64,000 bases of DNA from Stenogyne calaminthoides (Eukaryota > Streptophyta > Magnoliopsida > Lamiales > Lamiaceae), in assembly GCA_037126765.1 (NCBI GenBank), contig JBBCBC010000021.1, positions 22,151,434 to 22,215,433 of the forward strand, in the 5' to 3' direction. Below, one piece after another: positions 46,046-56,139 of this stretch. The notes under the pieces are model-generated. The model was not told where the DNA came from and ran no database searches. It was given only the letters and a program-made list of their open reading frames with translations. The position numbers and the translations under genes were made by a program. How positions within the stretch are numbered: the first letter of the stretch is position 1; each line of letters begins with the position of its first letter.

Positions 46046-47045
46046 TCACTCGCAACATGTATTTGTTGCATTATGGATATGATGTTCTTAATGTACAAAA
46101 TAAAATACTCAAACTTAGTAATCATGAAAACCCGACTTACTTATGGCATTGTAGAACTTGATCATGTAAACGAGAAAAAAATTGCAAGGTTAAGAAAGTT
46201 AGACGACTTAACCCCATTCGACTGTGAGTCTTATGGAGATTTTGAATCTTATCTCATGGGCAAGATGATCAATGGACCCTTTTCTGGGAAAGGGGTGCAT
46301 GCCAAAGAAGTTCTAGAGTTGATCTACAATGATGTTTGTGGACCATTGCCCACTCTAGCTAGGGGTCTCTTCGGATACTTCATCACTTTTACTGATGATT
46401 TCTCAAGATACGGATACGTGTATCTTATGAAACACAAATTCGAATCTTTTGAGAAAATTCAAAGAGTTTAAGGCTGAAGTAGAAAATCAACTTGGTAAGA
46501 GTATAAGACTCTTCGATCAGATCGAGGAGGTGAATACCTTAGCCATGAATTCATTGATTACTTGAAGTTACATGAAATCCAGTCAAAATGGATTCCTCCC
46601 AGAACACCTCAGATAAACGGTGTGTCCGAAAGGAGAAACCGAACCCTGTTAGACATGGTGAGGTCCATGATGAGCTTGTCCTGTCTCCCAACATTCTTAT
46701 GGGATACGCGTTACAAACCTCAATTTACATTCTGAATAGGATTCCATCTAAATCGATTGAGCATACACCATATGAACCATGGTGTGGCAAGAAGCCAACT
46801 TTTACACATATCAAACATGGGGTTGCCCCGTGATTGTGAAAAAGGATGCTTACCGACAAGTTGGAATCAAAAGGTGAAAAGGGTTACTTTGTGGGATATC
46901 CTAAGAAAACTAAATATATTACTTCTATCTACCTGAGAAACAATTAGTGATTGTTTCTAGGCAGACTAAGTTTCTCGAAGAAGACTATGTCTTTAAGGAA
47001 CAAGGTCGTAAGCTGATAGAACTTGAAAAAATTCAAGAACCACAA
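46046..47045 (+). pseudogene. Copia C1 integrase, broken
   Basis: The zinc region is split: TYLWHCR is in one frame and LDHVNEKKIARLRKL in another, owing to one extra A near 46155. The second Cys of the C-x2-C pair is Tyr (FESYLMGKM). The core shows YNDVCGPLPTLARG, FITFTDDFSRYGYVYLM, SDRGGEYLS-like words in another frame, and PQINGVSERRN near 46610-46640. The C-terminal part is spread over several frames up to about 47045. Confidence 0.75.
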
Positions 47046-48402
47046 ATTAACAAAGAGACTGATATCTTGTCAAAGCAACATGACAAGCAATCAGTGGGAG
47101 CATTCAACAACTTTCACAGTGGGAGTCTTTCACTAGGTGATCGTCTTTTAGCCAGTGGGAGCGTAATTGGAGTTGGCTTGCCTGTGCAAGAACCTCCAAG
47201 TGGGCTGAATGAGAACAATATAGTTCAAACTCCCGCCCAAGAGACATCTGAAAGTGTAGCTCTTGAGGACTCTCCGGACATTGATGAAATCGATGCACCA
47301 CAAAATTTTCACGATCAGAATGTACAGCCTGCACAACTACAACTCCATCCATAAGATACGGTTACCTCTTAGAGGAACTCGATAGTATGGACATAACGGA
47401 TAAGGACGATCCTAATTGACTTTTCTGAAGCAATATCAGATATTGATTCAGGGAAGTGACATGAAGCCATGAAATCCGAGATGGACTCGATGTACACCAA
47501 TCAAGTCTGAGACTTGGTTAAGTTGCCTAAAGGGGTTAGACCCATATGTTGCTATTGAGTCTTCAAGCATAAGACTGATGCAAATGGCAAAGTACAAACC
47601 TAGGTTGGTGGCAAAGGGTTATAGTCAACGCGAAGGCATTGACTGTGATGAGACCTTCTCACCAGTTGCAAAGACCAAGTCCATTCGAATTTTACCTTCG
47701 ATAGCAGCACACTATGACTATGAGATTTGGCAGATGGATGTCAAAACAACTTTCCTCAATGGAAAAATTGATAAGGAAGTGTTTATGACTCAACCGGAAG
47801 GTTTTATATCTAAGTCAAATTCTAATCTAGTATGCAAGCTAAAGATATGCATTTATGGATTGAAGCAAGCTTCTACGAGTTGGAATATCCGATTTGATGA
47901 AGCTATCAAGTTTTGACTTCGTCAGAAATTCAGAAGATCCTCGCGTTTATCGTAAACGCAGCGGGAAGAATATTGTTTTCATAATCGGGTATGTCGATGA
48001 CATATTAATTTTGGGAAACAATATCCCGTTAATGCAGTCCGTTAAAGATTTGTTGTTAAAGACATTCATGATGAAGGGTCTTGGTGAAGCCTGCTACATC
48101 CTAGAGATCAAGATCCACAAGGATAGATCCAAGAGGATGTTGAGGCTGTCACAGTCCACCTATGTAGACAAGGTTGTTGAAGCGTTTTACGATAGAGGAC
48201 TTTAAGAAAGGGTCTCTATCGGCAAATCATTGGATAAAGCTGTTAAAGAAGGATTGTCCTTCTGATGAAGCTGATATCAAGCACATGAAAGATGTCCCAT
48301 ATGCATATGCAATTGGGTCAATCATGTACGCCATGACTTGCACTGGGCCAAACGTGGCCTACGCCATCAACATCACTGATAGACATCAACAGACCGAGTG
48401 AA
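47046..48402 (+). pseudogene. Copia C1 linker and reverse transcriptase
   Basis: An acidic, Ser/Glu-rich linker is open from 46947 to 47354. RT follows from about 47440. The frame 47578-47916 has YKPRLVAKGYSQREG, MDVKTTFLNGKID and YGLKQAS; a shift near 47910 leads to the frame with the intact catalytic YVDDILILGNN near 47991-48020. It ends at about 48402 with the region MYAMTCTGPNVAYA. Confidence 0.8.
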
Positions 48403-48409
48403 TCTCACT

Positions 48410-48972
48410 AGATTGCTGTCAAGACCATTCTGAAGTATCTTAGACGAACTAAAGAATGTTTTCTTGTCTATAATGGACAGTCAGAACTAGTAGTCACTGG
48501 TTATGCTGACATAAGTTTCCAATCCGACTGTGATGATTACAAATCACACTCAGGTTATGTTTCGCTCTCAATAATGAGGCGGTCAGTTGGAATAGTTCCA
48601 AACACAAGGACCGCAGATTCAACAACCGAAGTTGAGTACATTGCTGTATCAGAAGCCTCAAGGAGGTTGTCTCGATTTTATAGTTCTTAAGAGAACTAGG
48701 GGTAGTTCCAAGTGCTAGTTGTCTAATAAAGTTGTATTAAGACAACGTTGATGCGAATGCGCAAGCAAAGGAATCGAGATCAGCAAACAGAAACAAGCAT
48801 GTACCTAGACTTATAATTGATCCGAGAGATCATAAGGATAGGAGAAATAGAATTAAAATGTATTCTCACATATTTAATTTGGAAGATCATTTCACCAAAA
48901 CACTGAGTGTTCATGTACACACTAGACATTTGATGGTCTAGGGGTTAGACATGTAAGCGATTGACACTAGTC
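48410..48972 (+). pseudogene. Copia C1 RNase H
   Basis: YADISFQSDCDDYKSHSGY, RTADSTTEVEYIAVSEASRR, and after frame changes LIREIIRIGEIELKCI, match the RNase H and polyprotein end of copia elements. Stops near 48690 and later break it. Confidence 0.75.
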
Positions 48973-48973
48973 C

Positions 48974-48984
48974 AAGTGGGAGAT
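48974..48984 (+). other. Polypurine tract of copia C1
   Basis: aagtgggagat directly before the 3' LTR. Confidence 0.85.
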
Positions 48985-50588
48985 TGTTAGTGTTAGTGCC
49001 CTAGAGATAATCTATTGTAAAGACATAATACTCGATGATATTCAGTTTGATTTAATATTATATTTCACTTAATATTAATATATGACAATACACTTGTTTG
49101 AATATTATGTTTCATTGTTTGCATTTATTCATACAAGTGTTCCCATGAGTCATTGTTGTCATTGAGGTTGTGAGAACTCAGATGACTTAAGCATGATTCT
49201 CAAATAGCCCCGATCAAGGGTCATCAAGAATGAGATATTGATGATGCAATGGAGATTGGTGTGCGATCTGCATCATACTCTTAGAGAGTGTAGTAAGATT
49301 TCACTTACTACGAGATACTAAGTATCTCATGATGGATGTACAAATACCTTAGAGGGTAGTGGTATACCCATCCGAGAAACCGTTTGATGTAGTTTCACTA
49401 TATGTGTCTATGGGTGTTTCGGTTATTGGAAGCAATGCGATACTCCTTTGACTTGAGGTCAATACGCACGACATGTGTGGGATGATGAACTTTGACCATG
49501 ACCGACGCTTGCACTCGTCTATGGGTAGATATGGCTTGGATTGGGTTCATCACGAAGTGCATGTGCGTGGTAGCTGAGCCAAGAATAAGATTCATTCCTC
49601 AAAGTGGATTTAGAGAGAATACTCATATTCTCATCATAATTGGATCAAAGTCATCGGCCGATGCACGTCAACTTAGACTTTGTGGCTAAGTGTGACATAC
49701 ATGATCAATTAGTGATTGGAGATAAATTGATTAAATTATTTGAATAAACACTTCATCATGTTCAAGACTTAATCGAGTATTCGCGAATGAAAGGAGGAAA
49801 TCGTAATAGCCCATGTTTTAGTTACAGGTAGTTGCACATTTCCTCGCAACATACCTCATATATTGAGAATGTCTGATTTATTATCTAGGGTTCAATTAAG
49901 ACTGTTAGTTTGACTAATCGCTCGATATATGAGGGCCTATGGGTCACACAACAAGTAATGGTTGTTTACTAATTATAGTTGGTTGATTAAATGTTAAATT
50001 GAATTTAATATTTAATTAATTGAGAAGTAATTAATAATAGATTAATTTAGAATTAATTATTATTAATATTTAATTAAATTAGATTTAATTAAATAAGAAT
50101 TCCCAATAATTATATTTGGAATATAATTGTAGGATTTAATGTATATGGAAATAAATCGTAGAGATTTTCATATAAGACATTTAAATCCGTAGAGATTTAT
50201 ATTTAGAGAATTAAATTAAAAAGAATTAATTTAATTCAAGATTAGGGATTTTATTTCCCTAATTGGGCTAGCTTGTGAAATATGCTAAGCCTCCCTTATA
50301 TACAAGCTCTTAGGAATTCAAAAACGTATCACTTCATATTTTTCCATAAAATTTAGAGTTTGGATTTCCTAGTAATTTCATCTCGGGGATTCAACGATGG
50401 AAGATCTGTGCAGATTAGTAAACGACTGTTACGTGGATACCATAGTTGAGGAATCCGTGTACGAATTGCTGTAAGAATTCTGTTTACGTTTACTCGTATT
50501 TAATTATGCAATTAATTGTTCGTTGTTGGTGAACTGTTTATTTCCGCTGCGCATGTATTACGTATTTACGTGCCTCTAAATTCCAACA
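48985..50588 (+). repeat. 3' LTR of copia C1 (1604 bp)
   Basis: Begins tgttagtgttagtgccctag and ends aattccaaca. Colinear with the 5' LTR; the near-equal length and scattered differences indicate one insertion event without later rearrangement. Confidence 0.95.
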
Positions 50589-50642
50589 GCTGGGGCGTCG
50601 GTTGTGGTCCCTCCCAATGCGCAGGCCATAACCGACCTCTAA

Positions 50643-51322
50643 GGGAGGCATCCACAAGCTCAAGATCCAGGAGACGAGCTGCCCACACATCCACCAGTGT
50701 TATTCAACAACAATTAGGTGGGCAACCTTTGAACATAGTCAGTGGTGCTGCTGATGGGATTCTGGATGTTCTTAAGAATGATAACATCAAGAATCCCGAT
50801 AAGATAAAGGAGATTGAGAAGTTGTTGAACTCCATTCCCAACATTAATTTTGATCAGCAGCCCCTGAAGTCAGTAGTCGTCTAGAAATTGGGCCTTGGTG
50901 AATTGCTCATTGTTTCAGCATCAAGATGTATTTTTGTTTTCTATTGGCTTTCAGCCGCCTGATGTAATTTGCCTTCGGGCTCCCTGATGTATCGACCTTC
51001 GGGCCTTTGTCATTAATGAAATTTCTTTTATCTAATCACTGTGCCGACTTAATTTCTTTATGCGACTTTAATATTTGCACATGTTCTTATCATCTTATTG
51101 TCAATGCGATTTTTTTTTGAACTTTGCTCAGTCGTCTTATGATGTTAGGGGAGGGTCGCACCTCAAAGCATGGCGACCTCGCCACAAGTATGTCGAAAGT
51201 CATTCCTTGGGAGGTCAATGTTTTACATATGCGACCTCCCTAGGTTTAACACATGCATCGATCAGAATAAAAATAACATTATTATTGACTTGTCCGAATC
51301 ATTTACAATCAAAGGCGCGATT
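50643..51322. other. Gypsy-2 zone between the convergent antisense gene and pol
   Basis: Non-coding. The words gccttcgggctccctgatgt and gaccttcgggcctttgtc follow the antisense gene (50975-51020), then cattaatgaaatttc and AT-rich DNA. Similar GGCC-rich words occur at the same place in gypsy-1. The two genes point at each other, so this zone must hold both 3' ends. Confidence 0.6.
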
Positions 51323-52440
51323 TCGAACCTATTGATAGTATTTCTTCAGGTGCGATGCATTCCAAGGATACTGAGACTTTATGCCATCAGGTTCCTCAAG
51401 TTCGTAAGCCCCATTAGGTAGGACTTTGACGACCTTGAATGGACCCTCCCACTCCTTCTTTGAATTGTCGAAGCCGCACTTTCGAATTGTAGTACTTCTC
51501 TGATTGTTACTTGTATCTAGCATTCCTCAAGTTAGCCTCTCAGTCGTCTTTCCTCCAGTAGGTCAAGATTTCTGGCTAGAGCTTCATTGTTTTGATCGAT
51601 CGCTATTTGAGACATTCGCAGGGTCAGGAATTCGATCTCCGAAGGTATAACTGCCTTTGTATCAAAAGCCATTAAGTAAGGAGTCTCTCCCGTCGAATTG
51701 CGGCAGGTTGTTCTATAGTACCACAAAACGTCTGGCAGCTCGCTAGCCCACTTTCCTTTCCCTCCCTCAATCTTAGCTTTCAGGGTATGTTTTATGATTT
51801 TGTTCACGTCCTCGACTTGACCATTCGATTGAGGGTGGTATGGGGTAGAGAAGAGCTTTATGATTTTCCATTTTCTGAAGAAATTGTCGACCTTGAAATC
51901 GTCGAATTGCTTCCCATTATCTGATATAATTGCTTGGGGTAGGCCGAATATGTAGATGATGTTCCGCCATATGAATTTGATGACTTGATCTTGATCTATG
52001 GTTGCCAAGGCCTCAGCCTCGGCCCATTTCGTGAAGTAATCTATCGCGACTAGGGCATACTTGACTGAGCCCGGGGCTGTTGGTAGTGGCCCTATGATAT
52101 CTATCCTCCACTTCGCAAAGGGCCAATGACTGAGGATGTTGGTGAGCTCTTCTAGGGCAACCTTAATTGATGGTGCATGAACTTGACATTTATGGCACTT
52201 CTTGGCAAAAGACATGGCATTGGCTCTTAACGTCGGCCAAAAATACCCTTGTCTTGTAGTCTTATGAGCGAGTGATTGTCCCCCGGTGTGGTTTCCGCAT
52301 ACTCCTTCGTGAATATCTCGCGTGATAGTTTGCCCCTGCTCTTATGTGACACATCGGAGCAGTGGAATGCTGAAACCTCATTTATACAACTCGTTATTGA
52401 CCAATGTGTACCTTGTTGCCCGTAGCTGCAACTACTTTGC
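51323..52440 (-). pseudogene. Gypsy-2 integrase
   Basis: The zinc region on the minus strand reads CGNHTGGQSLAHKTTRQG and CHKCQ (H-H-C-C). The core from about 52130 has WRIDIIGPLPT (first Asp), ISDNGKQFDD (second Asp) and YHPQSNGQVEDVNKI (Glu). The C-terminal part, after one frame change near 51528, has WEGPFKVVKVLPNGAYEL and NASHLKKYY. One stop lies near 52341. The core triad is intact, in contrast to gypsy-1. Confidence 0.85.
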
Positions 52441-53100
52441 CCGAACTCTGTCCATTGGTAGTGTCCCGGTCATCAAGTAGTCAATGATGGGTGTCATCCA
52501 GCTCACGCTCGGGGTGTCTAGGGTAGCGACCGCTGTATTAGCAGTGGAGGGGTGGGAGAGCTTCGTGATGGTGACATCCTTCATCTCTGCCAGCCCCTCC
52601 GAAGTCGCTAGTCGTGCCAATGCATCGGCTCATGAGTTCGCATCCCTTGGTACTAGCTTGATGTGGATTTGTTCAAACTTCAGGCAAAGTATTTTGACGA
52701 CCACTTGATTGGTCGACATCCTTTCATCTCGGGCTTCATACTCCCCCGACACTTGGCGTGCCACAAGCTGGAAGTCTGTATGTACTTGAAGTCTTTTTAT
52801 ACCCATTGCTGCGGACATCTCCAGGCCACTGATGAGTGCTTCATATTCAACTTCGTTATTGGTGGCCGGGAAGTCGAAAGTGATGGCGTTTTGCAAAGAA
52901 GTTCCATCCGGAATGGGTAATATAACCCCTGCCCCCGATTTATTGGCAGTCATTGATCCGTCTACATACAATTCCCATGGTGGGTCTGTTGAGCTGCTGG
53001 CCCCTGGGGCGAGAGTTAACTCGACGAGGAAATCGGCCAGAGCTTGGGCTTTTATTGCAGGTTCCGGTGCGTAGGTCACCCTGTACTGCCCGACCTCGAT
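52441..53100 (-). pseudogene. Gypsy-2 second (plant-type) RNase H
   Basis: The frame reads LYVDGSMTANKSGAGV, ATNNEVEYEALISGLEM, LQVHTDFQLVARQVSGEY and, after a stop at about 52627, ADALARLAT. These give the D-E-D-D-type residues of an additional RNase H between the RT-linked RNase H and integrase, a mark of the Tat lineage. The linker to integrase reads VSWMTPIIDYL. Confidence 0.8.
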
Positions 53101-54045
53101 GGCTCATTTAAGGCACCGGCCTGACGTATCAGGTCGATGAAGTATGTTGCGAAGGGGCAAGGAGGTGAGGACTTCGACTTGGTGATCGAAGAAGTAAGGC
53201 CTTAGCTTTCTCACGCTCATGACTAGGGCATAAGCTAATTTCTCTAGGGGAGGCTATCGCTGCTCTGTGTCAGTTAACGTTTGACTTACGAAGTATATGG
53301 GAAGATGAACCCGACCCTCTGCTCGCACAAGTACTGCGCTCAAAGCGGTCTCCGAGGTCGCTAGGTATAAAAGCAACTTCTCGCCAGTGATTGGTTTGGC
53401 TAAAATACTGACGTCGGTCAGATAAGCTTTGACCTTGTCGAAGGCATCCTGACTTTCAGTCGTCCATTCGAACCTTGCCTTCTTCCAGATGGTGTCGAAC
53501 ATTGGCTTACATTTATCCCCCATTCGTGATATGAATCTGTTTAAAGCGGCCAGGCACCCTGTCAATTTCTGAACTTCTTTCATGGTTGTGGGGGCTCCCA
53601 TATCCAAAATGGCTTGGACTTTGGTTGGGTTTACTTCAATCCCTCGTTTGCTGACTAGATGCCCCAGGAACTTTCCTGACTCCACTTCGACATTACACTT
53701 TTTTGGGTTAAGCTTCATGTTGAACCTCGTGAGGATCTCAAAAGCCTGCGCGAGGTGAGCCAGATGCTCTTCCCTTCTCAGACTTTTGACGACGATGTCG
53801 TCCACGTATACCTGCATCAATTTGCCTATGTGCTCGGCAAACATGTGGTTAACCAGTCTTTAGTACGTGGCTCCGGCGTTCTTTAGACCGAAAGTCATTC
53901 TCTTCCTGCAATACATATTCTTCTCGGTCAAGAATGAAGTGTGTTGCCGGTCTAGTTCGTGCATGACTATTTGATGATAACCGGCGAATGCATCCATGAA
54001 TGACATCATCTCATGGCCCGCCGTGTTGTCGATCAGGTGGTCAAT
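53101..54045 (-). pseudogene. Gypsy-2 reverse transcriptase and first RNase H
   Basis: The minus-strand frame from 54045 reads DNTAGHEMMSFMDAFAGYHQ, TFGLKNAGATY, a stop, then MFAEHIGKLMQVYVDDIVVK with intact YVDD. It continues with FLGHLVSKRGIEVNP and FEWTTESQDAFDKVK, then LPIYFVSQTLTD. Stops lie near 53862, 53252 and 53104, but from 53.9 kb to 51.5 kb all blocks keep one frame. The N-terminal RT part is cut off at 54046 by the Athila LTR. Confidence 0.85.
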
Positions 54046-54359
54046 TGATTAGGGTCTTAATTGCTTGTGTGATGGTCATTTTTTGTGCCTTATTTGATGT
54101 GATTTGAGCTCATTTGCAATGAAAAGTGCTACTAATCCCGTTTATTTGAGAATGTGATGAAATGTGTAGGAAACGGGTAAAAATGAGTAAAAAGTGGTGC
54201 AAAACTGGTCTGATTTAAAAATATGTTTCAGAAGAGGGTTGAACCATTAGAAGCACATTGAAAAGAGGGTTTCAACAGAAAAAGAATCAACTCAATCGGA
54301 GTTCGGGAGCTCAAGTTATGAGCGAAATAAAAGTGTTGCGCAAAAATGGAGAAAGAGAG

Positions 54360-54660
54360 GCTGCTCGGCTCGAGCAACATTGTGAGGGTCGTGCAGGTCC
54401 TAAAAGCGGGCTTATTGAAATGCGATTTTGAATAAAATGCCTTCCAGGACTTGCTCAAGTCGAGCAACCATGCTCGACCTCCCTTTAGTCGAGCAAGGGA
54501 GGTTATCGAGCGAATTTTTGAAGTTTTGAGTTGCTCGACCCAATTTTGGTCGAGCAACACAGCTCGAGTCGAGCAGCCTGAAAAAAAGAAAACGTGTGCA
54601 CGATTTCACACTTGCTCGAGTTGAGCACCTCTGCTCGAGTCGAGCAAGCCAAAATATCTG
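54360..54660. repeat. Cluster of TCGAGCA/TGCTCGA palindromic words
   Basis: At least ten copies of tgctcga or tcgagca in 300 bp, many facing each other: ttgctcgacccaattttggtcgagcaa (54530-54557) can form a 10-bp hairpin, and ctgctcgagtcgagca is near palindromic. It stands upstream of the TATA box. Confidence 0.8.
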
Positions 54661-54709
54661 AGGTCCCCCATTCTGACCTAGGGACACGTGCCAGAGGAGC
54701 CCAAAAGCA

Positions 54710-54718
54710 TATAAAAGG
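54710..54718 (+). promoter_or_regulatory. TATA box of the Athila-type LTR
   Basis: tataaaagg, with GC-rich flanks, about 650 bp downstream of the LTR start; the likely transcript start is some 30 bp further. Confidence 0.6.
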
Positions 54719-55933
54719 CCTCAGCTCGTTTTTTTCAAGGGAAGACAGCTGGAATTTCTAGGGATAAGATTTTGAGCATTGTTTTTCTTCAAGAGATGGC
54801 CCCAAGTGATACTTTTCAATTTTGCTAAGTACTTTTGAGTGTAGATCTTTTAGAATTCATAGTTTAGCTAGATTTAAGAGTTAATTGCATTTACAAACAA
54901 GGATTGAAGGTGTTTATGCTTTTCATTTCAAGTCTTCAAGAGGTGATATCTTTCATTTATTGCAAGTTTTATTCACTATTTCTTATGGGTTTGTTTTATA
55001 TTGTCATTTTAGCCATGTGTTTCTCTCCTAGAACCATGGGCTAAGCTTATTTGCTTTGGGTGTTGGATATATGTGGGGAAATTGATGGGTATGTGAACTA
55101 ATTTCTTGATTATGTCTATGTGGGTGATTTTCTATGGTTTCTATTGTTGTGGGTTTAATGCTTCAAATATCTTGTTGATTCTATTAGCTAGCATTCTTAT
55201 TTTGGTTATTACAACTAGGGTTGGATATGCTTGATTAAGTTGTGAGTGTGAGTCTTAATTTGGGTAATTTGATGTTACTTAGTAGCTAGTTCAATCAAAA
55301 GTTGGTTAGTGGCTAGAACGACAACAATAGACATTAATCGAGTGGAGGTCGTCTATGAGATTGGTGAGGAGACGATGTCTAGGAATTAGTAACCGTGTTG
55401 AAACTGTCTATTCATCACAATCTTGAGAGATTATGGGATTAATGAGGTGCTAGTTAATACACGTTGTTCACCTAGGCCTCAAAAGGGATTGGTCTACACA
55501 TTTTTGTGATTGCTCCTAGCTAAATCACCACTTATGACATAATTGAGTAGTTGCTTTGTGAACTTGTTAGTGACCCCGCATAAGGAAAACACCCGAAGCA
55601 ATTCTCTCACCCTTGCACTTTCCCTCGAAAGTTAGTTTTAATTGCTTGATTACTTTTTGTTCTTACTTTACTTGATTTGTAGTTAATTGTTAGTTTTAAT
55701 TCTAGTTGTCTTTAATTGAAATTTGGTACGTGAGTTAATTTGTTTTTTTTTTTTTAAAAAAACTTTTATCGCTTCTATAATACCATGGATACATATAACT
55801 TTGAGGGTACACTTCTCTCCTAGTCTCTTGGGTTCGATAAATACTTGGTCAAATTACTACACTACTACGACGATCCCGTACTCTTGCGGGGGAGTACAAA
55901 AATATTTTTAACCAAAAATTCCGACCAAGTCAA

Positions 55934-55952
55934 TGGCGCCGTTACCGGGGAC
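55934..55952 (+). other. Primer binding site of Athila type
   Basis: tggcgccgttaccggggac matches, with one change, the tggcgccgttgccgggga site known from Athila elements, which pairs with tRNA-Asp. Confidence 0.85.
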
Positions 55953-56081
55953 TAGTTGAGAGCTTGTTTAGATGGGACTTGAAGTTAGTTAAGTGATATT
56001 AGTAGTTGCATTTAATTCTTAATTTATTTCACTCTTCGTGTTTCTTCTTGTGGTATTGTCACTTGATCATTTCTTAGGTGT

Positions 56082-56139
56082 ATGATCACAAGAGCACGAC
56101 GGGGAAACCTTGAACCGATAAATCTTGAGATTGAAGTGG
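56082..56139 (+). pseudogene. Athila-type gag, first 19 codons
   Basis: The ATG at 56082 opens MITRARRGNLEPINLEIEV, similar to the basic start of Athila gag proteins. Copia C2 interrupts it at 56140. Confidence 0.55.

Larger units (their letters stand above)
41551..50588 (+). mobile_element. Copia C1, complete element in the antisense gene of gypsy-2
   Basis: Plus-strand Ty1/copia element with LTRs of 1606 bp (41551-43156) and 1604 bp (48985-50588) and a perfect 5-bp target duplication GCTGG (41546-41550, 50589-50593). Primer site, long leader, gag, PR, IN, RT, RNase H and polypurine tract are all recognisable in order, but the coding part is full of frame changes. The gene it entered continues in frame on the other side when one copy of GCTGG is removed. 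Confidence 0.95.
39196..50642 (+). pseudogene. Antisense gene of gypsy-2: Transposase_28-like, coiled coil, 4 exons
   Basis: Plus-strand gene opposite to pol. Exon 1 39196-39984 starts MGDHLEDDANDELVDDQFLE and holds GIRFSLHPTISHLL and GWHQKWWFIGGALES, a pattern like the PF04195 family of plant retroelements. Introns: 39985-40047 (63 bp), 40210-40283 (74 bp), 40638-40710 (73 bp), all GT..AG. Exon 4 (40711-41550, resuming at 50594 after copia C1) has a coiled coil (roughly 40920-41200) and the conserved end GAIRAIRR, PNVVLEIKDLE, DLSFFP. The stop is at 50640-50642. Exon 1 has a few stops and exon 3 a frame change near 40320. An alternative start at 39085 (MVASSS) leads to an early stop. Function unknown. 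Confidence 0.8.
37920..54045 (-). mobile_element. Gypsy-2, Tat-lineage Ty3/gypsy element with antisense gene
   Basis: Minus-strand element. The 3' LTR (37920-38543) and polypurine tract are on the left. An antisense (plus-strand) gene is next, and the pol gene (RT, two RNase H domains, integrase) lies at 51323-54045. The element is interrupted by copia C1 and, at 54046, by an Athila-type element, so its 5' part (gag, protease, 5' LTR) is outside the window. An RNase H of plant type after the first, and an extra gene between pol and the 3' LTR, are known marks of the Tat lineage. Confidence 0.8.
54046..55932 (+). repeat. 5' LTR of the Athila-type element (about 1.89 kb)
   Basis: The left end is taken as tgattaggg at 54046 (uncertain by some tens of bases); the right end is aagtca before the primer site. 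A TATA box (tataaaagg) is at 54710-54718. The part before it is rich in tcgagca palindromes. The LTR end is supported by the primer site that follows. Confidence 0.65.
54046..56139 (+). mobile_element. Athila-type gypsy element, 5' part
   Basis: An LTR, a tRNA-Asp-type primer site and the beginning of gag are present in order. The element is then interrupted by copia C2 at 56140 and continues beyond the window. It stands within gypsy-2 RT, suggesting insertion there; the second target duplication is not visible. Confidence 0.75.

Noticed and set aside
49398..49689. Open frames inside the LTRs of family C (also at 41964-42161 and 56553-56844)
   Set aside because: They recur in every LTR on both strands because the LTR lacks stops there; there is no start context or known motif.
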